Source of the DNA: an uncultured Aeromonadales bacterium
GTDB taxonomy: Bacteria; Pseudomonadota; Gammaproteobacteria; Enterobacterales; Succinivibrionaceae
Reading direction: 5' to 3'
Length of the DNA: 37,102 nt
NCBI GenBank assembly: GCA_902776275.1
Contig: CACYPI010000016.1
Location: 1 to 37,102, forward strand
Positions 25,438 through 32,697 of the stretch are shown one piece after another. The number at the start of each line of letters is the position of its first letter. Within the stretch, counting starts at the first letter, position 1. The position numbers and the translations under genes were made by a program. The notes under the pieces are model-generated. The model was given only the letters and a program-made list of their open reading frames with translations. It was not told the DNA's origin and did no database searches.

Positions 25438-25677
25438 TCACGCCTGCCTGCGGCGGCTGATCTCCGCAAGCAGATCCGGAAGGCTTCCGGCGTCCGACGC
25501 GAAGTAGCCGAGCAGCGCCGCGAGCGCCGACTGCCTGAAGCTGAGGCTTCCGCGCTGCTTCTCCGCCCTGGCGTAGAGCTCTGCCGCTGCCGCGGCAAGC
25601 CCCTCAAGCCCCTGCCTGCCGCTGCGCTCCATTTCGGCGGCCAGCAGCGAGCACGCCTGTTCCCTCAATCCGCACAT
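25438..25677 (-). CDS. Unknown small helical protein
   Basis: This 79-residue, Ala/Leu/Arg/Glu-rich and fully helical protein starts MCGLREQACSLLAAEMERSG. The start at 25677 is set by GGAGG eight bases upstream; the longer frame reads through the previous gene. It is the last gene of the unit that begins at the 27281-27315 promoter. Only 26 bases separate its stop from promoter copy 1, with no terminator between, so transcripts may read through into the next unit. Confidence 0.65.
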   Translation of the reverse strand: MCGLREQACSLLAAEMERSGRQGLEGLAAAAAELYARAEKQRGSLSFRQSALAALLGYFASDAGSLPDLLAEISRRRQA

Positions 25678-25720
25678 TTCAAATTCCTCCAATGAACTGC
25701 AATTCACTTTCCCTCCCGGA

Positions 25721-26080
25721 TCACGGGTTGAATCCGTACCCGGTCTGGCCCGCGATGAACCGGTCGAGCTCGTCGTCCAGCGGCTCATCGCATGAGGCTT
25801 GGCCTTCAGGATCGCGCCTGTCCACGGCGTCATATTCCGAGGCAACCGTCCTGCCGCCGAGCGTCACGAGCATGCGCCAGCGCCTGCCGAAGCCGCCGCA
25901 CGAGGTGTCGAACACCTCAACCTCCAGCGGCAGGCCGCGCCATTCTCCGCGCCAGACGCGGTGCGGCTGGGCGTACCCGCCTCCGTCGTGCGCCTTCGCC
26001 GGATCCGCAAACGTATTGGTCTCCTCGTCGAGGACGAGATCCAGGAACCCGTCCTCCCTGCCATTCATTCCTTCTTCCAT
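25721..26080 (-). CDS. Unknown 119-residue protein
   Basis: A soluble acidic product with beta-strand-like segments (WRGEWRGLPLEVEVFDTSCGGFGRRWRMLVTLGG) and an acidic C-terminal helix (CDEPLDDELDRFIAG). A GGAGGAGGAGG tract precedes the ATG at 26080; it overlaps the end of the gene at 26065-26481 by 16 bases, indicating coupling. No family recognised. Confidence 0.7.
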   Translation of the reverse strand: MEEGMNGREDGFLDLVLDEETNTFADPAKAHDGGGYAQPHRVWRGEWRGLPLEVEVFDTSCGGFGRRWRMLVTLGGRTVASEYDAVDRRDPEGQASCDEPLDDELDRFIAGQTGYGFNP

Positions 26081-26481
26081 TTCGCAGCCTCCTCCTCCGT
26101 CACGAGCGGCAGATCGCCGTTCTCCACATAGCGCAGCTCCGACGCCTGCCCGGTCGCCGCGAAGTCCATCGCGGCAAGCGAGCGCAGCCCGGCAAAAAGC
26201 GCTTCCCTTCCGGGCGGCAGCGTGTACAGCCCGCCGCACGCGCACCACTTGAACTTCCCAAAGTCCGCGCCGGGGCGCAGCAGGACGATGCGGCGCCTCG
26301 AAAGCTCCCTGAAGCCCTCCGTCCTGCCGTCATTCCATTCCCCCTCGCCTGTTCCGGCTTCCACGCGGAGCACGTCGTCCTCCGGCGCCCCCGGCACCCA
26401 GATCTGGCGATCCGCGCCGAAGGAGCACAGGCACCCCTTGCCCTCAATCTGCTCGGGCCTCTCAAAGAAAAAGAACTTCAT
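26065..26481 (-). CDS. Unknown 138-residue protein
   Basis: The product starts MKFFFFERPEQIEGKGCLCSFG and is soluble, with three Cys near the ends of strands (CLC, CACGG). AGGAGG lies eight bases before the ATG. It is in the middle of the unit driven by the 27281-27315 promoter, 23 bases after the gene at 26505-26816. The C-terminus ends in a Glu/Lys helix. No family recognised. Confidence 0.7.
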   Translation of the reverse strand: MKFFFFERPEQIEGKGCLCSFGADRQIWVPGAPEDDVLRVEAGTGEGEWNDGRTEGFRELSRRRIVLLRPGADFGKFKWCACGGLYTLPPGREALFAGLRSLAAMDFAATGQASELRYVENGDLPLVTEEEAAKWKKE

Positions 26482-26504
26482 TTGCCATTCCTCCTGTTTC
26501 CAGA

Positions 26505-26816
26505 TCAGATCTCCACTGCGCGCCGTTCAAGCGCTTTTATGATCCCGTCCTCCGAGAGCCCGGAAAGCGCCTTGCCGCCAAGCGTCCAGCGGATCTCGCG
26601 GTCTGCCTCCATGGCCAAGTCCTGCGCCCAGTCCCACGCCTTCCACGCCGCCCAGCGGAACACGCGGCGCATTTCCCCTCGCCTGCCCGAGCGCTCAAGC
26701 TCCTGAAGGCGGCTCCTTGCTGTCTCCGTCCTGAGAGCGACGCGGAGCGCGTCGTCAAGATCAATGTCAACCAGCTTCATGCCGCCTTCGTCGGAAGAAT
26801 TGGCCGCAAGCTCCAT
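26505..26816 (-). CDS. Unknown small protein, DxDLD family member
   Basis: The 103-residue product contains MKLVDIDLDDALRVAL from residue 13 and ends ALERRAVEI. The gene at 30141-30485 starts MKIDLDQIIWDGL and has AVAERAVEM, and the gene at 25014 starts MRYIIDTDLDL. I read these as distant paralogs. Two starts are possible. ATG at 26816 overlaps the upstream TGA (TGATG) behind GGGGGAAG. ATG at 26780, behind GAAGG, would align the N-terminus with the paralogs. It belongs to the unit from promoter 27281-27315. Confidence 0.7.
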   Translation of the reverse strand: MELAANSSDEGGMKLVDIDLDDALRVALRTETARSRLQELERSGRRGEMRRVFRWAAWKAWDWAQDLAMEADREIRWTLGGKALSGLSEDGIIKALERRAVEI

Positions 26817-26896
26817 CACTCTTCCCCCTCTCCGATTTCCTCGCAAATGCAGTACTCGATGTTCTCGTCAACGTCCGCATCATCCGTCATGTTCAT
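26816..26896 (-). CDS. Possible 26-residue acidic peptide
   Basis: The frame MNMTDDADVDENIEYCICEE continues GEGEE to a stop that overlaps the next ATG (TGATG). It is too short for usual gene finders. Its own ATG has no ribosome binding site. Instead AAGGAGG sits further upstream before an ATG (26922) that opens a nine-codon frame, MRFVIFPRP, whose stop overlaps this start (ATGA). Either a nested coupled leader feeds this peptide, or a one-base frameshift has split a longer protein that would read NALRDLSEAMNMTDD. The position in the operon favours real translation. Confidence 0.45.
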   Translation of the reverse strand: MNMTDDADVDENIEYCICEEIGEGEE

Positions 26897-26933
26897 GGCC
26901 TCGGAAAGATCACGAAGCGCATTGCTTTCCTCC

Positions 26934-27248
26934 TTAAAGGTTGTCAAAGAGGCCTTCAGCGGCATCTTCCTTCAACCCTGACCAGAACACGTCGGCGAAA
27001 GCCCCCTCATACTCGTCCTGCATGTACTCGCACAGCTTCTTGTCGTCCAGCTTGCGCACCGCATCCTCGTCCGGCCCGCAGCCGTCCCTGCCGAGTTCCT
27101 TGAGCTCGTCGCGGAGATGGTCGGCAAGCAGGAAGAACACTGCGGCGTCCTCGCCCTGCACGAGCACTTCCGCGCCCGGAAGGGCCTTCTTGATTGCTGC
27201 GACTTCAGTGCTGTCCTTGCCAGCACCGCATACACAAACCGTAACCAT
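26934..27248 (-). CDS. Unknown small protein with PGAEVL..DAAVF motif
   Basis: The 104-residue acidic product starts MVTVCVCGAGKDSTEVAAIKKALPGAEVL. The segment PGAEVLVQGEDAAVFFLLADHLRDELKEL closely matches PGAEVLADGKDAAVFVWLPDVLRYRHDKDL in the gene at 29905-30144, so the two are paralogs in separate operons. AAGGAG precedes the ATG by six bases. It is the first gene after the 27281-27315 promoter. No known family recognised. Confidence 0.75.
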   Translation of the reverse strand: MVTVCVCGAGKDSTEVAAIKKALPGAEVLVQGEDAAVFFLLADHLRDELKELGRDGCGPDEDAVRKLDDKKLCEYMQDEYEGAFADVFWSGLKEDAAEGLFDNL

Positions 27249-27280
27249 TTAGGACTCCTTTTCCTTCTGAAGATGGCTTC

Positions 27281-27315
27281 ATTATATCACACTTGTTGCA
27301 AAAATGCAATAAAAG
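27281..27315 (-). promoter_or_regulatory. Repeated promoter/operator, copy 2
   Basis: On the minus strand: -10 TATAAT (27281-27286), spacer 17, -35 TTGCAT. The 26-base dyad (27290-27315) keeps the TTGTTGCA arm on the left and a weaker TGCAATAAAAG on the right. Drives the six-gene unit 27248 down to 25438. Confidence 0.85.
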
Positions 27316-27486
27316 TACACAGAATGGGAGAAGATGAGGATAATAAGCCTCCAACCCTGCGGGGGCATTGGGCAAGCGTCCTGTTCTGCGGGGCGGCGGG
27401 AAGATCGGAAAGCAGGAACGGAAAAGGCGGGCATCTGCCCGGCTCCGAAGCTCCGCCCGTGAAGCGGAGGCCCTGCTGTCTTGGGC

Positions 27487-28089
27487 CTAGAGGCCCCTGC
27501 CATCAGTGAACTTGTCAGCGGTGGCGTTCATCTCCTCCAGCAGGCCCTTGAGATCGGGAATGGCCGACACGCGCAAGCCCATGGCGCAGGCTTTCATGAT
27601 CACGTCGTCCGCGCTTTTGGCGTCCGCCCTGCGTTCAAAGCGCGCCTGCGCGATGATGAGCGCCGTCAGGCAGCTTGCAGAGGCCAGCCATTCCGGCAGG
27701 ATGGCCGAGTCCGTGCAGACGGCCCCGTCGCCGTGCGTCCACTCCCACGACAGCGCTTTTTCCGCGCCGCCGCTTGAAAAGGACTCGACCACGGGCAGCG
27801 GCCCCCAGCCGGAGCTAAACCTGAGACGCTCCACAAGGCGGGGCGCGCACAGGCGGAAGCGGATGCAGCCCGCCACCCCGCGCTGCAAGCCGCCCAAGAT
27901 CCTGCCCATGGCGAGCACGGCCTTGTCAGAGCTGGACGAGGCAAGGCGCTCCCACGCGGCAAGCCTGTCCTCCGGCCCTGGATCGGGCTTTCCCGCCCTT
28001 GCGATCTCCTCGATCTCGGGGCATCTCCCGCGCATGATCAGATCTGCCGCCGCCATCGCGAATGACGATGTGATGAACTTGCAATGCAC
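27487..28089 (-). CDS. Unknown 200-residue protein, GTG start
   Basis: I place the start at GTG 28089 (VHCKFITSSFAMAAADLIM) because GGGGGAGG lies five bases upstream. The longer frame to 28440 lies inside the upstream gene and has unlike composition. The product is soluble, mainly helical, with a central Arg-rich part (GCIRFRLCAPRLVERLRF) and a Ser/Gly loop. It is the last gene of a three-gene unit from promoter 29312-29346. A palindrome GGGCCTAGAGGCCC overlaps its stop region, without a T-run. No family recognised. Confidence 0.7.
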   Translation of the reverse strand: MHCKFITSSFAMAAADLIMRGRCPEIEEIARAGKPDPGPEDRLAAWERLASSSSDKAVLAMGRILGGLQRGVAGCIRFRLCAPRLVERLRFSSGWGPLPVVESFSSGGAEKALSWEWTHGDGAVCTDSAILPEWLASASCLTALIIAQARFERRADAKSADDVIMKACAMGLRVSAIPDLKGLLEEMNATADKFTDGRGL

Positions 28090-28141
28090 CTTCGCCTCCC
28101 CCTTTCCTGTTTCCGCACGCCTGCCCGGATTGCCGCCCGGG

Positions 28142-28579
28142 TCAGAGCCCGGCGCGCCGCGCAAAGTCTTCCATCCTCGATATGTATTCCTTGAGCCTCG
28201 GCTGATCCGCCAGGAGCTGGCGCATGATCTCGGCGCAGTCGCCGGGGCCGAGGCTTGCAGGCCTTCCATCCGCGCCAGCGGACGAAAAAGCGATTGCCCC
28301 GCAGAGCACAATCGGCAGGCCGCCCTCAAAATCCGCCGGAATGATTGCAGTCGGCACGATCGGGCCGTCGCGCAGCGCCGCGTCCAGATCATGCCAGCAG
28401 CAGTATTCGGCGCCGCCTGCCGCATACGGGACGCACCCAAGCGTCATGGCCCCGATGAGGCGGCCGGCTTCGCCTGCGAAGCCGTCTTCCGGGATCTCGG
28501 CCCAATGCTGGAGCATGATCCTGCGCTGGTGATCCGGCTCCACCCAGAGCACTTTGATCTTCCCTTTGCCACAGTCCAT
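28142..28579 (-). CDS. Unknown 145-residue protein, faintly DUF3846-like
   Basis: The product begins MDCGKGKIKVLWVEPDHQ. The order is a KIKVLWVEP strand, a middle 'GGLPIVLCGAIAFSSAGADG' segment and a C-terminal helix GDCAEIMRQLL. This resembles plasmid and phage proteins grouped as DUF3846, but the resemblance is weak and from memory. GGAGG precedes the ATG at 28579 by eight bases; 14 bases separate it from the upstream gene's stop. It is second in the unit from promoter 29312-29346. Confidence 0.7.
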   Translation of the reverse strand: MDCGKGKIKVLWVEPDHQRRIMLQHWAEIPEDGFAGEAGRLIGAMTLGCVPYAAGGAEYCCWHDLDAALRDGPIVPTAIIPADFEGGLPIVLCGAIAFSSAGADGRPASLGPGDCAEIMRQLLADQPRLKEYISRMEDFARRAGL

Positions 28580-28593
28580 TGTTCTTTCCTCCA

Positions 28594-29280
28594 TCAGCAC
28601 TGCTCCATGCCCTCCCAGCCGTCGGGATCAAGCCCGCACAGCCGCCTGATCTCGCCGCGCCAGCCCCCGGCCCATTCGGTGGTGTCGCCGTTGCGCTCGG
28701 TCTCGAGATCGCGCTTGATGAGGTCGGCCTCGCGCATCGGATCGGCGTTCTTGAGGAACGTCTTGCGGGCCTTTTCCGGCAGCGAGTTTGAATACCCGGC
28801 AAGGATGTTGTAGGCGATCGTTCCGCGGTTCCAGTCGAGCGCGTGCGCAGCCGAGATCTGGTAGCCAGCCAGAAGCAGAACGTCAGCCGCGCTGTGCAGC
28901 GGGAACTCGGGACTTAGCAGATCGCCAGGCAGCAGGAAGCCGGACTCCATGGCCTCGCTTCCGCGCTCAAGCATGATCTCGAGCAATGCCGGATCGTGCA
29001 GGCCGTCCCTGCCAAGCGCGTCGCGGGGGCGCGAGCAGGCGAAGCCGCCAGCCAGGGCGTCGTACTCCTCCATGCAGTCCACCGCCTCGAACTTCGCCTC
29101 CCAGCCCTTGCCAAGGCGTGCCGGGAAGGCGTTGAGCACGGAGTCCCACCACTTCTCCTCGTCGCCGTGCGTGTACGGGTGGATCCAAGGTTCAAGCGGC
29201 AGGATCTGCCCTCTTGACGGCTCCGGGGCCTTCTCGCCCTGCATGGGCTTGTTGAAGCACAATCTCCACGCTTCGCGCAT
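28594..29280 (-). CDS. Unknown 228-residue protein
   Basis: The start is ATG 29280 with AGGAGGAG immediately upstream. A longer frame to 29313 would run through the promoter -10, so it is rejected. The soluble product has several Trp (WWDSVLNAFP, WEWAGGWRGE-type segments), a helical middle (AADVLLLAGYQISAAHALDW) and acidic C-terminus. It is the first gene in its unit, with a leader of about 25 nt. I recognise no family. Confidence 0.75.
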   Translation of the reverse strand: MREAWRLCFNKPMQGEKAPEPSRGQILPLEPWIHPYTHGDEEKWWDSVLNAFPARLGKGWEAKFEAVDCMEEYDALAGGFACSRPRDALGRDGLHDPALLEIMLERGSEAMESGFLLPGDLLSPEFPLHSAADVLLLAGYQISAAHALDWNRGTIAYNILAGYSNSLPEKARKTFLKNADPMREADLIKRDLETERNGDTTEWAGGWRGEIRRLCGLDPDGWEGMEQC

Positions 29281-29311
29281 GATCTCCTCCTTTTGCTGTC
29301 TTGATGGCATC

Positions 29312-29346
29312 ATTATATCACAAAAGTAGCATTATTGCAACAAATG
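29312..29346 (-). promoter_or_regulatory. Repeated promoter/operator, copy 3
   Basis: On the minus strand: -10 TATAAT (29312-29317), spacer 17, -35 TTGCAA. Dyad 29321-29346 keeps TTGCAACAAATG on one side; the other arm is degenerate (CAAAAGTAGCA), so repressor binding may be weaker here. Confidence 0.8.
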
Positions 29347-29452
29347 AAGAGTGATACAGGCAGTCCCTTGCCCGCATCCTGCTCCAGAAAGCGGCTGGCA
29401 AGCCTCATGCACGGGGCGTATTCGCCCGCCCTGCCGGAACAACCTGGCGGCC

Positions 29453-29479
29453 AAAAAAAAGCGCGGGCGATGCCCGCGC
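29453..29479 (-). terminator. Intrinsic terminator of the 30485-29497 unit
   Basis: GCGCGGGC (29461-29468) and GCCCGCGC (29472-29479) form a perfect stem with a 3-base loop. On the minus strand it is followed by TTTTTTTT (29453-29460). Confidence 0.92.
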
Positions 29480-29496
29480 CACGCCCACGCGTCCAG

Positions 29497-29787
29497 TCAG
29501 GACTTGCCTATTCCGGCTGCCTCCGAGATCATGTTCTTCAGCTTCAGCACGGCAAGCTGTATGTTCATGATCCTATTTTCAACTGAAGAGATCCCTTCTG
29601 TGGTGGCGCTATTTTCAAGGCGCTCCAGCACTTCCATTGCCGCCTCGCCCCCTGGGGATTTTTCCAGGCCGCGCAAGGCTCCCATAGCTTCGCGCAGTTC
29701 CTTACTTGACTGGATCAGGCTCTTGTTTGCCCGGTCAATCAGCTCCATGACGCTAGGCTGCTCCGCGTTTCCGTTTTTGGCTTCCAT
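29497..29787 (-). CDS. Unknown small coiled-coil-like protein
   Basis: The 96-residue product starts MEAKNGNAEQPSVMELIDRANKSL and is almost fully helical with heptad-like spacing (ELREAMGALRGLEKS, EVLERLENS, IMNIQLAVLKLKNMI). The start at 29787 follows AGGAGA/AGGAAG; the longer frame reads through the short gene upstream. It is last in its unit and followed at once by a terminator. It could be a small oligomeric regulator; no family recognised. Confidence 0.7.
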   Translation of the reverse strand: MEAKNGNAEQPSVMELIDRANKSLIQSSKELREAMGALRGLEKSPGGEAAMEVLERLENSATTEGISSVENRIMNIQLAVLKLKNMISEAAGIGKS

Positions 29788-29818
29788 CTTCCTGTCTCCT
29801 ATGTGAACATTCGTTCGA

Positions 29819-29908
29819 TTAATGTGCCACCCCTCTGGCGCGGCGCTCGGCGCAGGCGGGGCGCATGCAGTTTTCGGCGGCGTCAAGCCTCTTCGCCAGC
29901 TTCTTCAT
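29819..29908 (-). CDS. Possible 29-residue basic peptide
   Basis: The frame MKKLAKRLDAAENCMRPACA..ARGVAH starts with an ATG that overlaps the upstream TGA (ATGA), behind GGGAGA/GAGG. The peptide is basic with two Cys. Coupling and position within the operon support translation, but it is short and unrecognised. Confidence 0.45.
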   Translation of the reverse strand: MKKLAKRLDAAENCMRPACAERRARGVAH

Positions 29909-30144
29909 GCCTCGTTCTCCCCTGCCTTCTCCTTGGCAAAATCGGAGAACACCCCCGTGCTCTCCTCAAGGCCAGCGACGCAGAGATCCTTATCGTGCCT
30001 GTAGCGAAGCACATCCGGCAGCCACACGAACACCGCCGCGTCCTTGCCGTCTGCGAGCACCTCCGCGCCCGGGTCCGCCTGCTTGCAGAGCCTTCCAAGC
30101 TCTTCTTCCGAGAGCCGACCGGAATTGACAACAAACGTGCTCAT
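29905..30144 (-). CDS. Unknown small protein with PGAEVL..DAAVF motif
   Basis: The 79-residue product starts MSTFVVNSGRLSEEELGRLC and carries PGAEVLADGKDAAVFVWLPDVL, matched in the gene at 26934-27248 at about ten of the first thirteen positions. The ATG overlaps the upstream stop (ATGA) and has GGGAGG seven bases before it. Second gene of the unit driven by promoter 30516-30550. The two paralogs sit at first and second positions of different operons, so duplication is likely. Confidence 0.75.
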   Translation of the reverse strand: MSTFVVNSGRLSEEELGRLCKQADPGAEVLADGKDAAVFVWLPDVLRYRHDKDLCVAGLEESTGVFSDFAKEKAGENEA

Positions 30145-30485
30145 GCCTGCGCCTCCCTGCCAAACCTGGCCTCGACGAACTCCCCCACAGCCCTGCTGAA
30201 GGACTCCTCGGACTGTGCCGCTTTGCGCATCTCCACGGCCCTCTCCGCCACGGCCTCCGCCAGCTCCTCGCGGCTCCCGAACCTTGAGGCGGGGATCTTC
30301 GCTCCGCCCAGCAGCAGCTTGGTATTGGCGGGCACCCCGCCATCGCCGAAGGCGTTGCACAGGACGTAGTTCTCCGCGAAGTCAGCAAAGCGCTCTTTCC
30401 CATCATCGCCGTCCGGGAAATAGGCCGAGTCGATCGATTGATCCATGAGGCCGTCCCAGATGATCTGATCCAAGTCAATTTTCAT
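30141..30485 (-). CDS. Unknown small acidic protein, DxDLD family member
   Basis: The 114-residue product starts MKIDLDQIIWDGLMDQSIDSAYF and ends with helical SREELAEAVAERAVEM and VGEFVEARFG. It shares its N-terminal D.DLD and the AVE(M/I) helix with 26505-26816, and its N-terminus with 25014-25346. GGGGAGG precedes the ATG. It is the first gene after promoter 30516-30550 with a leader of about 25 nt. No known family recognised. Confidence 0.75.
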   Translation of the reverse strand: MKIDLDQIIWDGLMDQSIDSAYFPDGDDGKERFADFAENYVLCNAFGDGGVPANTKLLLGGAKIPASRFGSREELAEAVAERAVEMRKAAQSEESFSRAVGEFVEARFGREAQA

Positions 30486-30515
30486 GAGGCTTTCCTCCCC
30501 TTGCTTGATGAGGCT

Positions 30516-30550
30516 ATTATATCACGTTTGTTTCATTAATGCAACAAACG
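30516..30550 (-). promoter_or_regulatory. Repeated promoter/operator, copy 4
   Basis: On the minus strand: -10 TATAAT (30516-30521), spacer 17, -35 TTGCAT. Dyad 30525-30550 has arms CGTTTGTT and AACAAACG, changed together relative to the other copies (CATTTGTT/AACAAATG). The paired change supports protein binding to the dyad. Confidence 0.88.
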
Positions 30551-30797
30551 TAACCAATAAGGAGTTGATGCCAATACACGATGAAAGGGCGCAGGGATAT
30601 GCAAAAGGCCTGCACGAACAAGAAAAGCCGGGCCATTCCCGGTAGGCGCCCGGAACGCTGCCGCACGGAAGCTCCGCCGAAAAAGCAGGATACGGCCGCT
30701 CTGTGGCTGCTTTTCTTCCACTCTCCCGCAGGGCCGCGCCACTTGCGGTGCAGCCCCTGTCCGGCTCCCCTCCCGGTACACGCCCTCCTCGCCCCCC
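30551..30797. other. Intergenic stretch without a supported gene
   Basis: Between promoter copy 4 and the terminator of the vWA gene I see no convincing gene. A 25-codon plus-strand frame at 30568 (MPIHDERAQGYAKGLHEQ...) has AAGGAG, but only three bases before its ATG. Confidence 0.5.
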
Positions 30798-30841
30798 AAA
30801 AAAAAGGGCGCCCGGTAAGCTCCTGCTCCTGCCGTGCGCCC
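30798..30841 (-). terminator. Intrinsic terminator of the vWA gene
   Basis: GGGCGC (30806-30811) pairs with GCGCCC (30836-30841), extended by CGG/CCG past a bulge, and is followed on the minus strand by TTTTTTTT (30798-30805). Confidence 0.8.
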
Positions 30842-30866
30842 GCAAGCCGCCCCAGTGCGGGGCTTT

Positions 30867-32540
30867 TCAGGCAGCCATCTCCATTGGGATCAGCGCCTTT
30901 TCAAACATCTTGAACACCGCGCCCAAAAGCTCGGACGGATCCTCGATCACAACGCTGTTGGGGATCAGGGACTTGATGAACTCAAGGCTGATCCCTATGC
31001 CAAACATTTCTATGCCGCGAGACTGTGCGGCGGCAATCGCTGTGCGCGCCTGCTCCACGCTGTCGGGGATCCCGTCCGAAATGACGATCACGATGTGGCG
31101 CTGGGCTTCGGTGCGCTCCGCGCTGCCTATGGCGTGCCAGATAGCCTGCGCAAGCGGGGTCGATCCGCGCGGCACCTGGTCAAAATAGGCCGCGCGTTCA
31201 GTCGCGCGCTGTCCGTCGCGGAGGCACACGTCCACCTCGTGCTCGGAGCCAGGAAAGAACGAGCACATGGAGTGGATCCCGCTTATGCCCTCTAGCGCGA
31301 GCGCCAGCGAGAGCGCGCAGCGGCAAGCCGCCTCGCAGCGCGTGAGCTGGCGCTTGTCGTCGAAAGTGAGCATCGAGCCTGACGAGTCCACGAGCAGATG
31401 CACCGAGGTCGAGTTGTCGCGCTGGATGATCCTGTCCCTGAAAACGCGCGTCTCGCCGATGGGCGCAAGCGCTAGGCGATAGGGATTGATGCGGTTGCCG
31501 CGTGCGCAGGAGCTGCCGTAATTCTCGACAAAGGCGCGAACCCTTGCTGAAAGCTCCCTGCGAAGTCGGGCGCTCGAGGCTACGCTTTCGATGAAGTTCG
31601 GGCGCCCTTGATGGCACTCGCCAGACTCGAAAACCCCCAGGTCGTCGCGGGCGCACATCTCTTCCTTGCAAAGTGCCGAGATCGCCCAAGCGTGATCGGC
31701 GCCAGGGGCGATTTTCGACACATCGCCGTCCGTGCTTGCCTTGAGCCTCTTCTCGGCATCAGAAAGCTCCTCGCAATATCTGCGGAGCAATACCTTTTTA
31801 AGCCCTTGCCCTTGCCCCTGCGCCTTGCCTTTTGACTTGCCCTTGCCCTTGCCCGCATTAGCATTAGGCTTGCCGAAATCGCCCTTCGCGCCTTTGGACA
31901 GCACGCCCTCGACGTTGATGGTGTTGATGATGCTCTTTGCGATTGAGATCGCGTCCTCTGTGCTCTTGGCATCGAGCACCATCAGGCTCAGATCGCAGAT
32001 CCTGGCAACCGTGGCGTGATCCATCTTTTGGCGCAGCAGGCGCAGCATGAAAGCCGCGCGGGGACGCAGCACTTTGAAGCGCTGGCAGTATGCCCCGGTG
32101 TAGAAGAGCAACATCGCGAGCACCTGCTGGAGCGTGTCCATGAGGGGCGCCTTGAGACGAAACTCCTCGAAGCCCGAGTTCGGGTTCGAGCGCAGAAGCT
32201 CAAGGTTCTCCCACACCCCGATGAACTGCCTGCCTATGAGGCGCTCGATCCTCGCGTCCTCGATGATGTTCACGAGCGTGTGCAGCAGGAACTGGCGCTT
32301 CACCCTGCCGACGGCCACGAAATCCGAATAGCGGACGTGCGCCGCCTCGTGGGCGAGGTAGCCGTAGGCCATGCGCGAGATGACGGGATCGGAAAGGTCG
32401 AGCCTCGGAATGGTGATGGTCCTCCCGTTGGTGTAGGCGGTGCACCCCTGCATGCGCACCTTCACCCCGAAGGCCCTTGCGTAGTTCGTGACGATGATGG
32501 GCAGCGCGCCCTCAACAACCTTGCCGTTGCACTTGGCCAT
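30867..32540 (-). CDS. CobT-like vWA protein with HEXXH motif
   Basis: The 557-residue product joins two parts. The N-terminal part has YLAHEAAH (H64-E-x-x-H68) followed by NIIEDARIER (91-100), a zinc-protease-like signature found in CobT-related proteins. A Lys/Gly/Gln-rich linker lies near 230-250. The C-terminal vWA domain has a complete metal site: D385-S-S-G-S (DxSxS), T461 in RGSTPLAQ, and VISDGIPD. CobT works with the AAA+ CobS in cobalt chelation, but CobN and cobalamin genes are absent here. GAGAGG precedes the ATG. It is transcribed alone from promoter 32573-32607, directly downstream of the CobS-like gene. I infer an AAA+/vWA remodelling machine with unknown target. Confidence 0.88.
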   Translation of the reverse strand: MAKCNGKVVEGALPIIVTNYARAFGVKVRMQGCTAYTNGRTITIPRLDLSDPVISRMAYGYLAHEAAHVRYSDFVAVGRVKRQFLLHTLVNIIEDARIERLIGRQFIGVWENLELLRSNPNSGFEEFRLKAPLMDTLQQVLAMLLFYTGAYCQRFKVLRPRAAFMLRLLRQKMDHATVARICDLSLMVLDAKSTEDAISIAKSIINTINVEGVLSKGAKGDFGKPNANAGKGKGKSKGKAQGQGQGLKKVLLRRYCEELSDAEKRLKASTDGDVSKIAPGADHAWAISALCKEEMCARDDLGVFESGECHQGRPNFIESVASSARLRRELSARVRAFVENYGSSCARGNRINPYRLALAPIGETRVFRDRIIQRDNSTSVHLLVDSSGSMLTFDDKRQLTRCEAACRCALSLALALEGISGIHSMCSFFPGSEHEVDVCLRDGQRATERAAYFDQVPRGSTPLAQAIWHAIGSAERTEAQRHIVIVISDGIPDSVEQARTAIAAAQSRGIEMFGIGISLEFIKSLIPNSVVIEDPSELLGAVFKMFEKALIPMEMAA

Positions 32541-32572
32541 GTAGCACCTCTCTTGTTCCTTTTGATGCCACT

Positions 32573-32607
32573 ATTATATCACATTTGTTGCATTATGGCA
32601 ACAAATG
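32573..32607 (-). promoter_or_regulatory. Repeated promoter/operator, copy 5
   Basis: On the minus strand: -10 TATAAT (32573-32578), spacer 17, -35 TTGCCA. Dyad 32582-32607 is nearly perfect (CATTTGTTGCATT / its complement, one mismatch pair). Drives the vWA gene. Confidence 0.9.
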
Positions 32608-32649
32608 ATGCAAATATTGAGGTGTTCATGGCAGGGCGCTGTCCGGCGC

Positions 32650-32685
32650 GGGAAAAGGAAAGCCGCCATGCTTGCGCATGGCGGC
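32650..32685 (-). terminator. Intrinsic terminator after the AAA+ gene
   Basis: GCCGCCATGC (32662-32671) and GCATGGCGGC (32676-32685) form a perfect 10-pair stem with loop TTGC. On the minus strand it is followed by TTTCCTTTTCC, an interrupted T-run. Confidence 0.75.
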
Positions 32686-32697
32686 CATGCGCCATTG

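Noticed and set aside
28090..28440. N-terminal extension of the 27487-28089 gene
   Set aside because: It lies inside the 28142-28579 gene in another frame, while a GTG with an ideal GGGGGAGG explains the start.
29281..29313. N-terminal extension of the 28594-29280 gene
   Set aside because: It would place the start inside the promoter -10; the ATG at 29280 has an AGGAGGAG site.
30568..30645. 25-codon plus-strand frame MPIHDERAQGYAKGLHEQ...
   Set aside because: AAGGAG is only three bases from the ATG and no plus-strand promoter is visible; the match may be chance.
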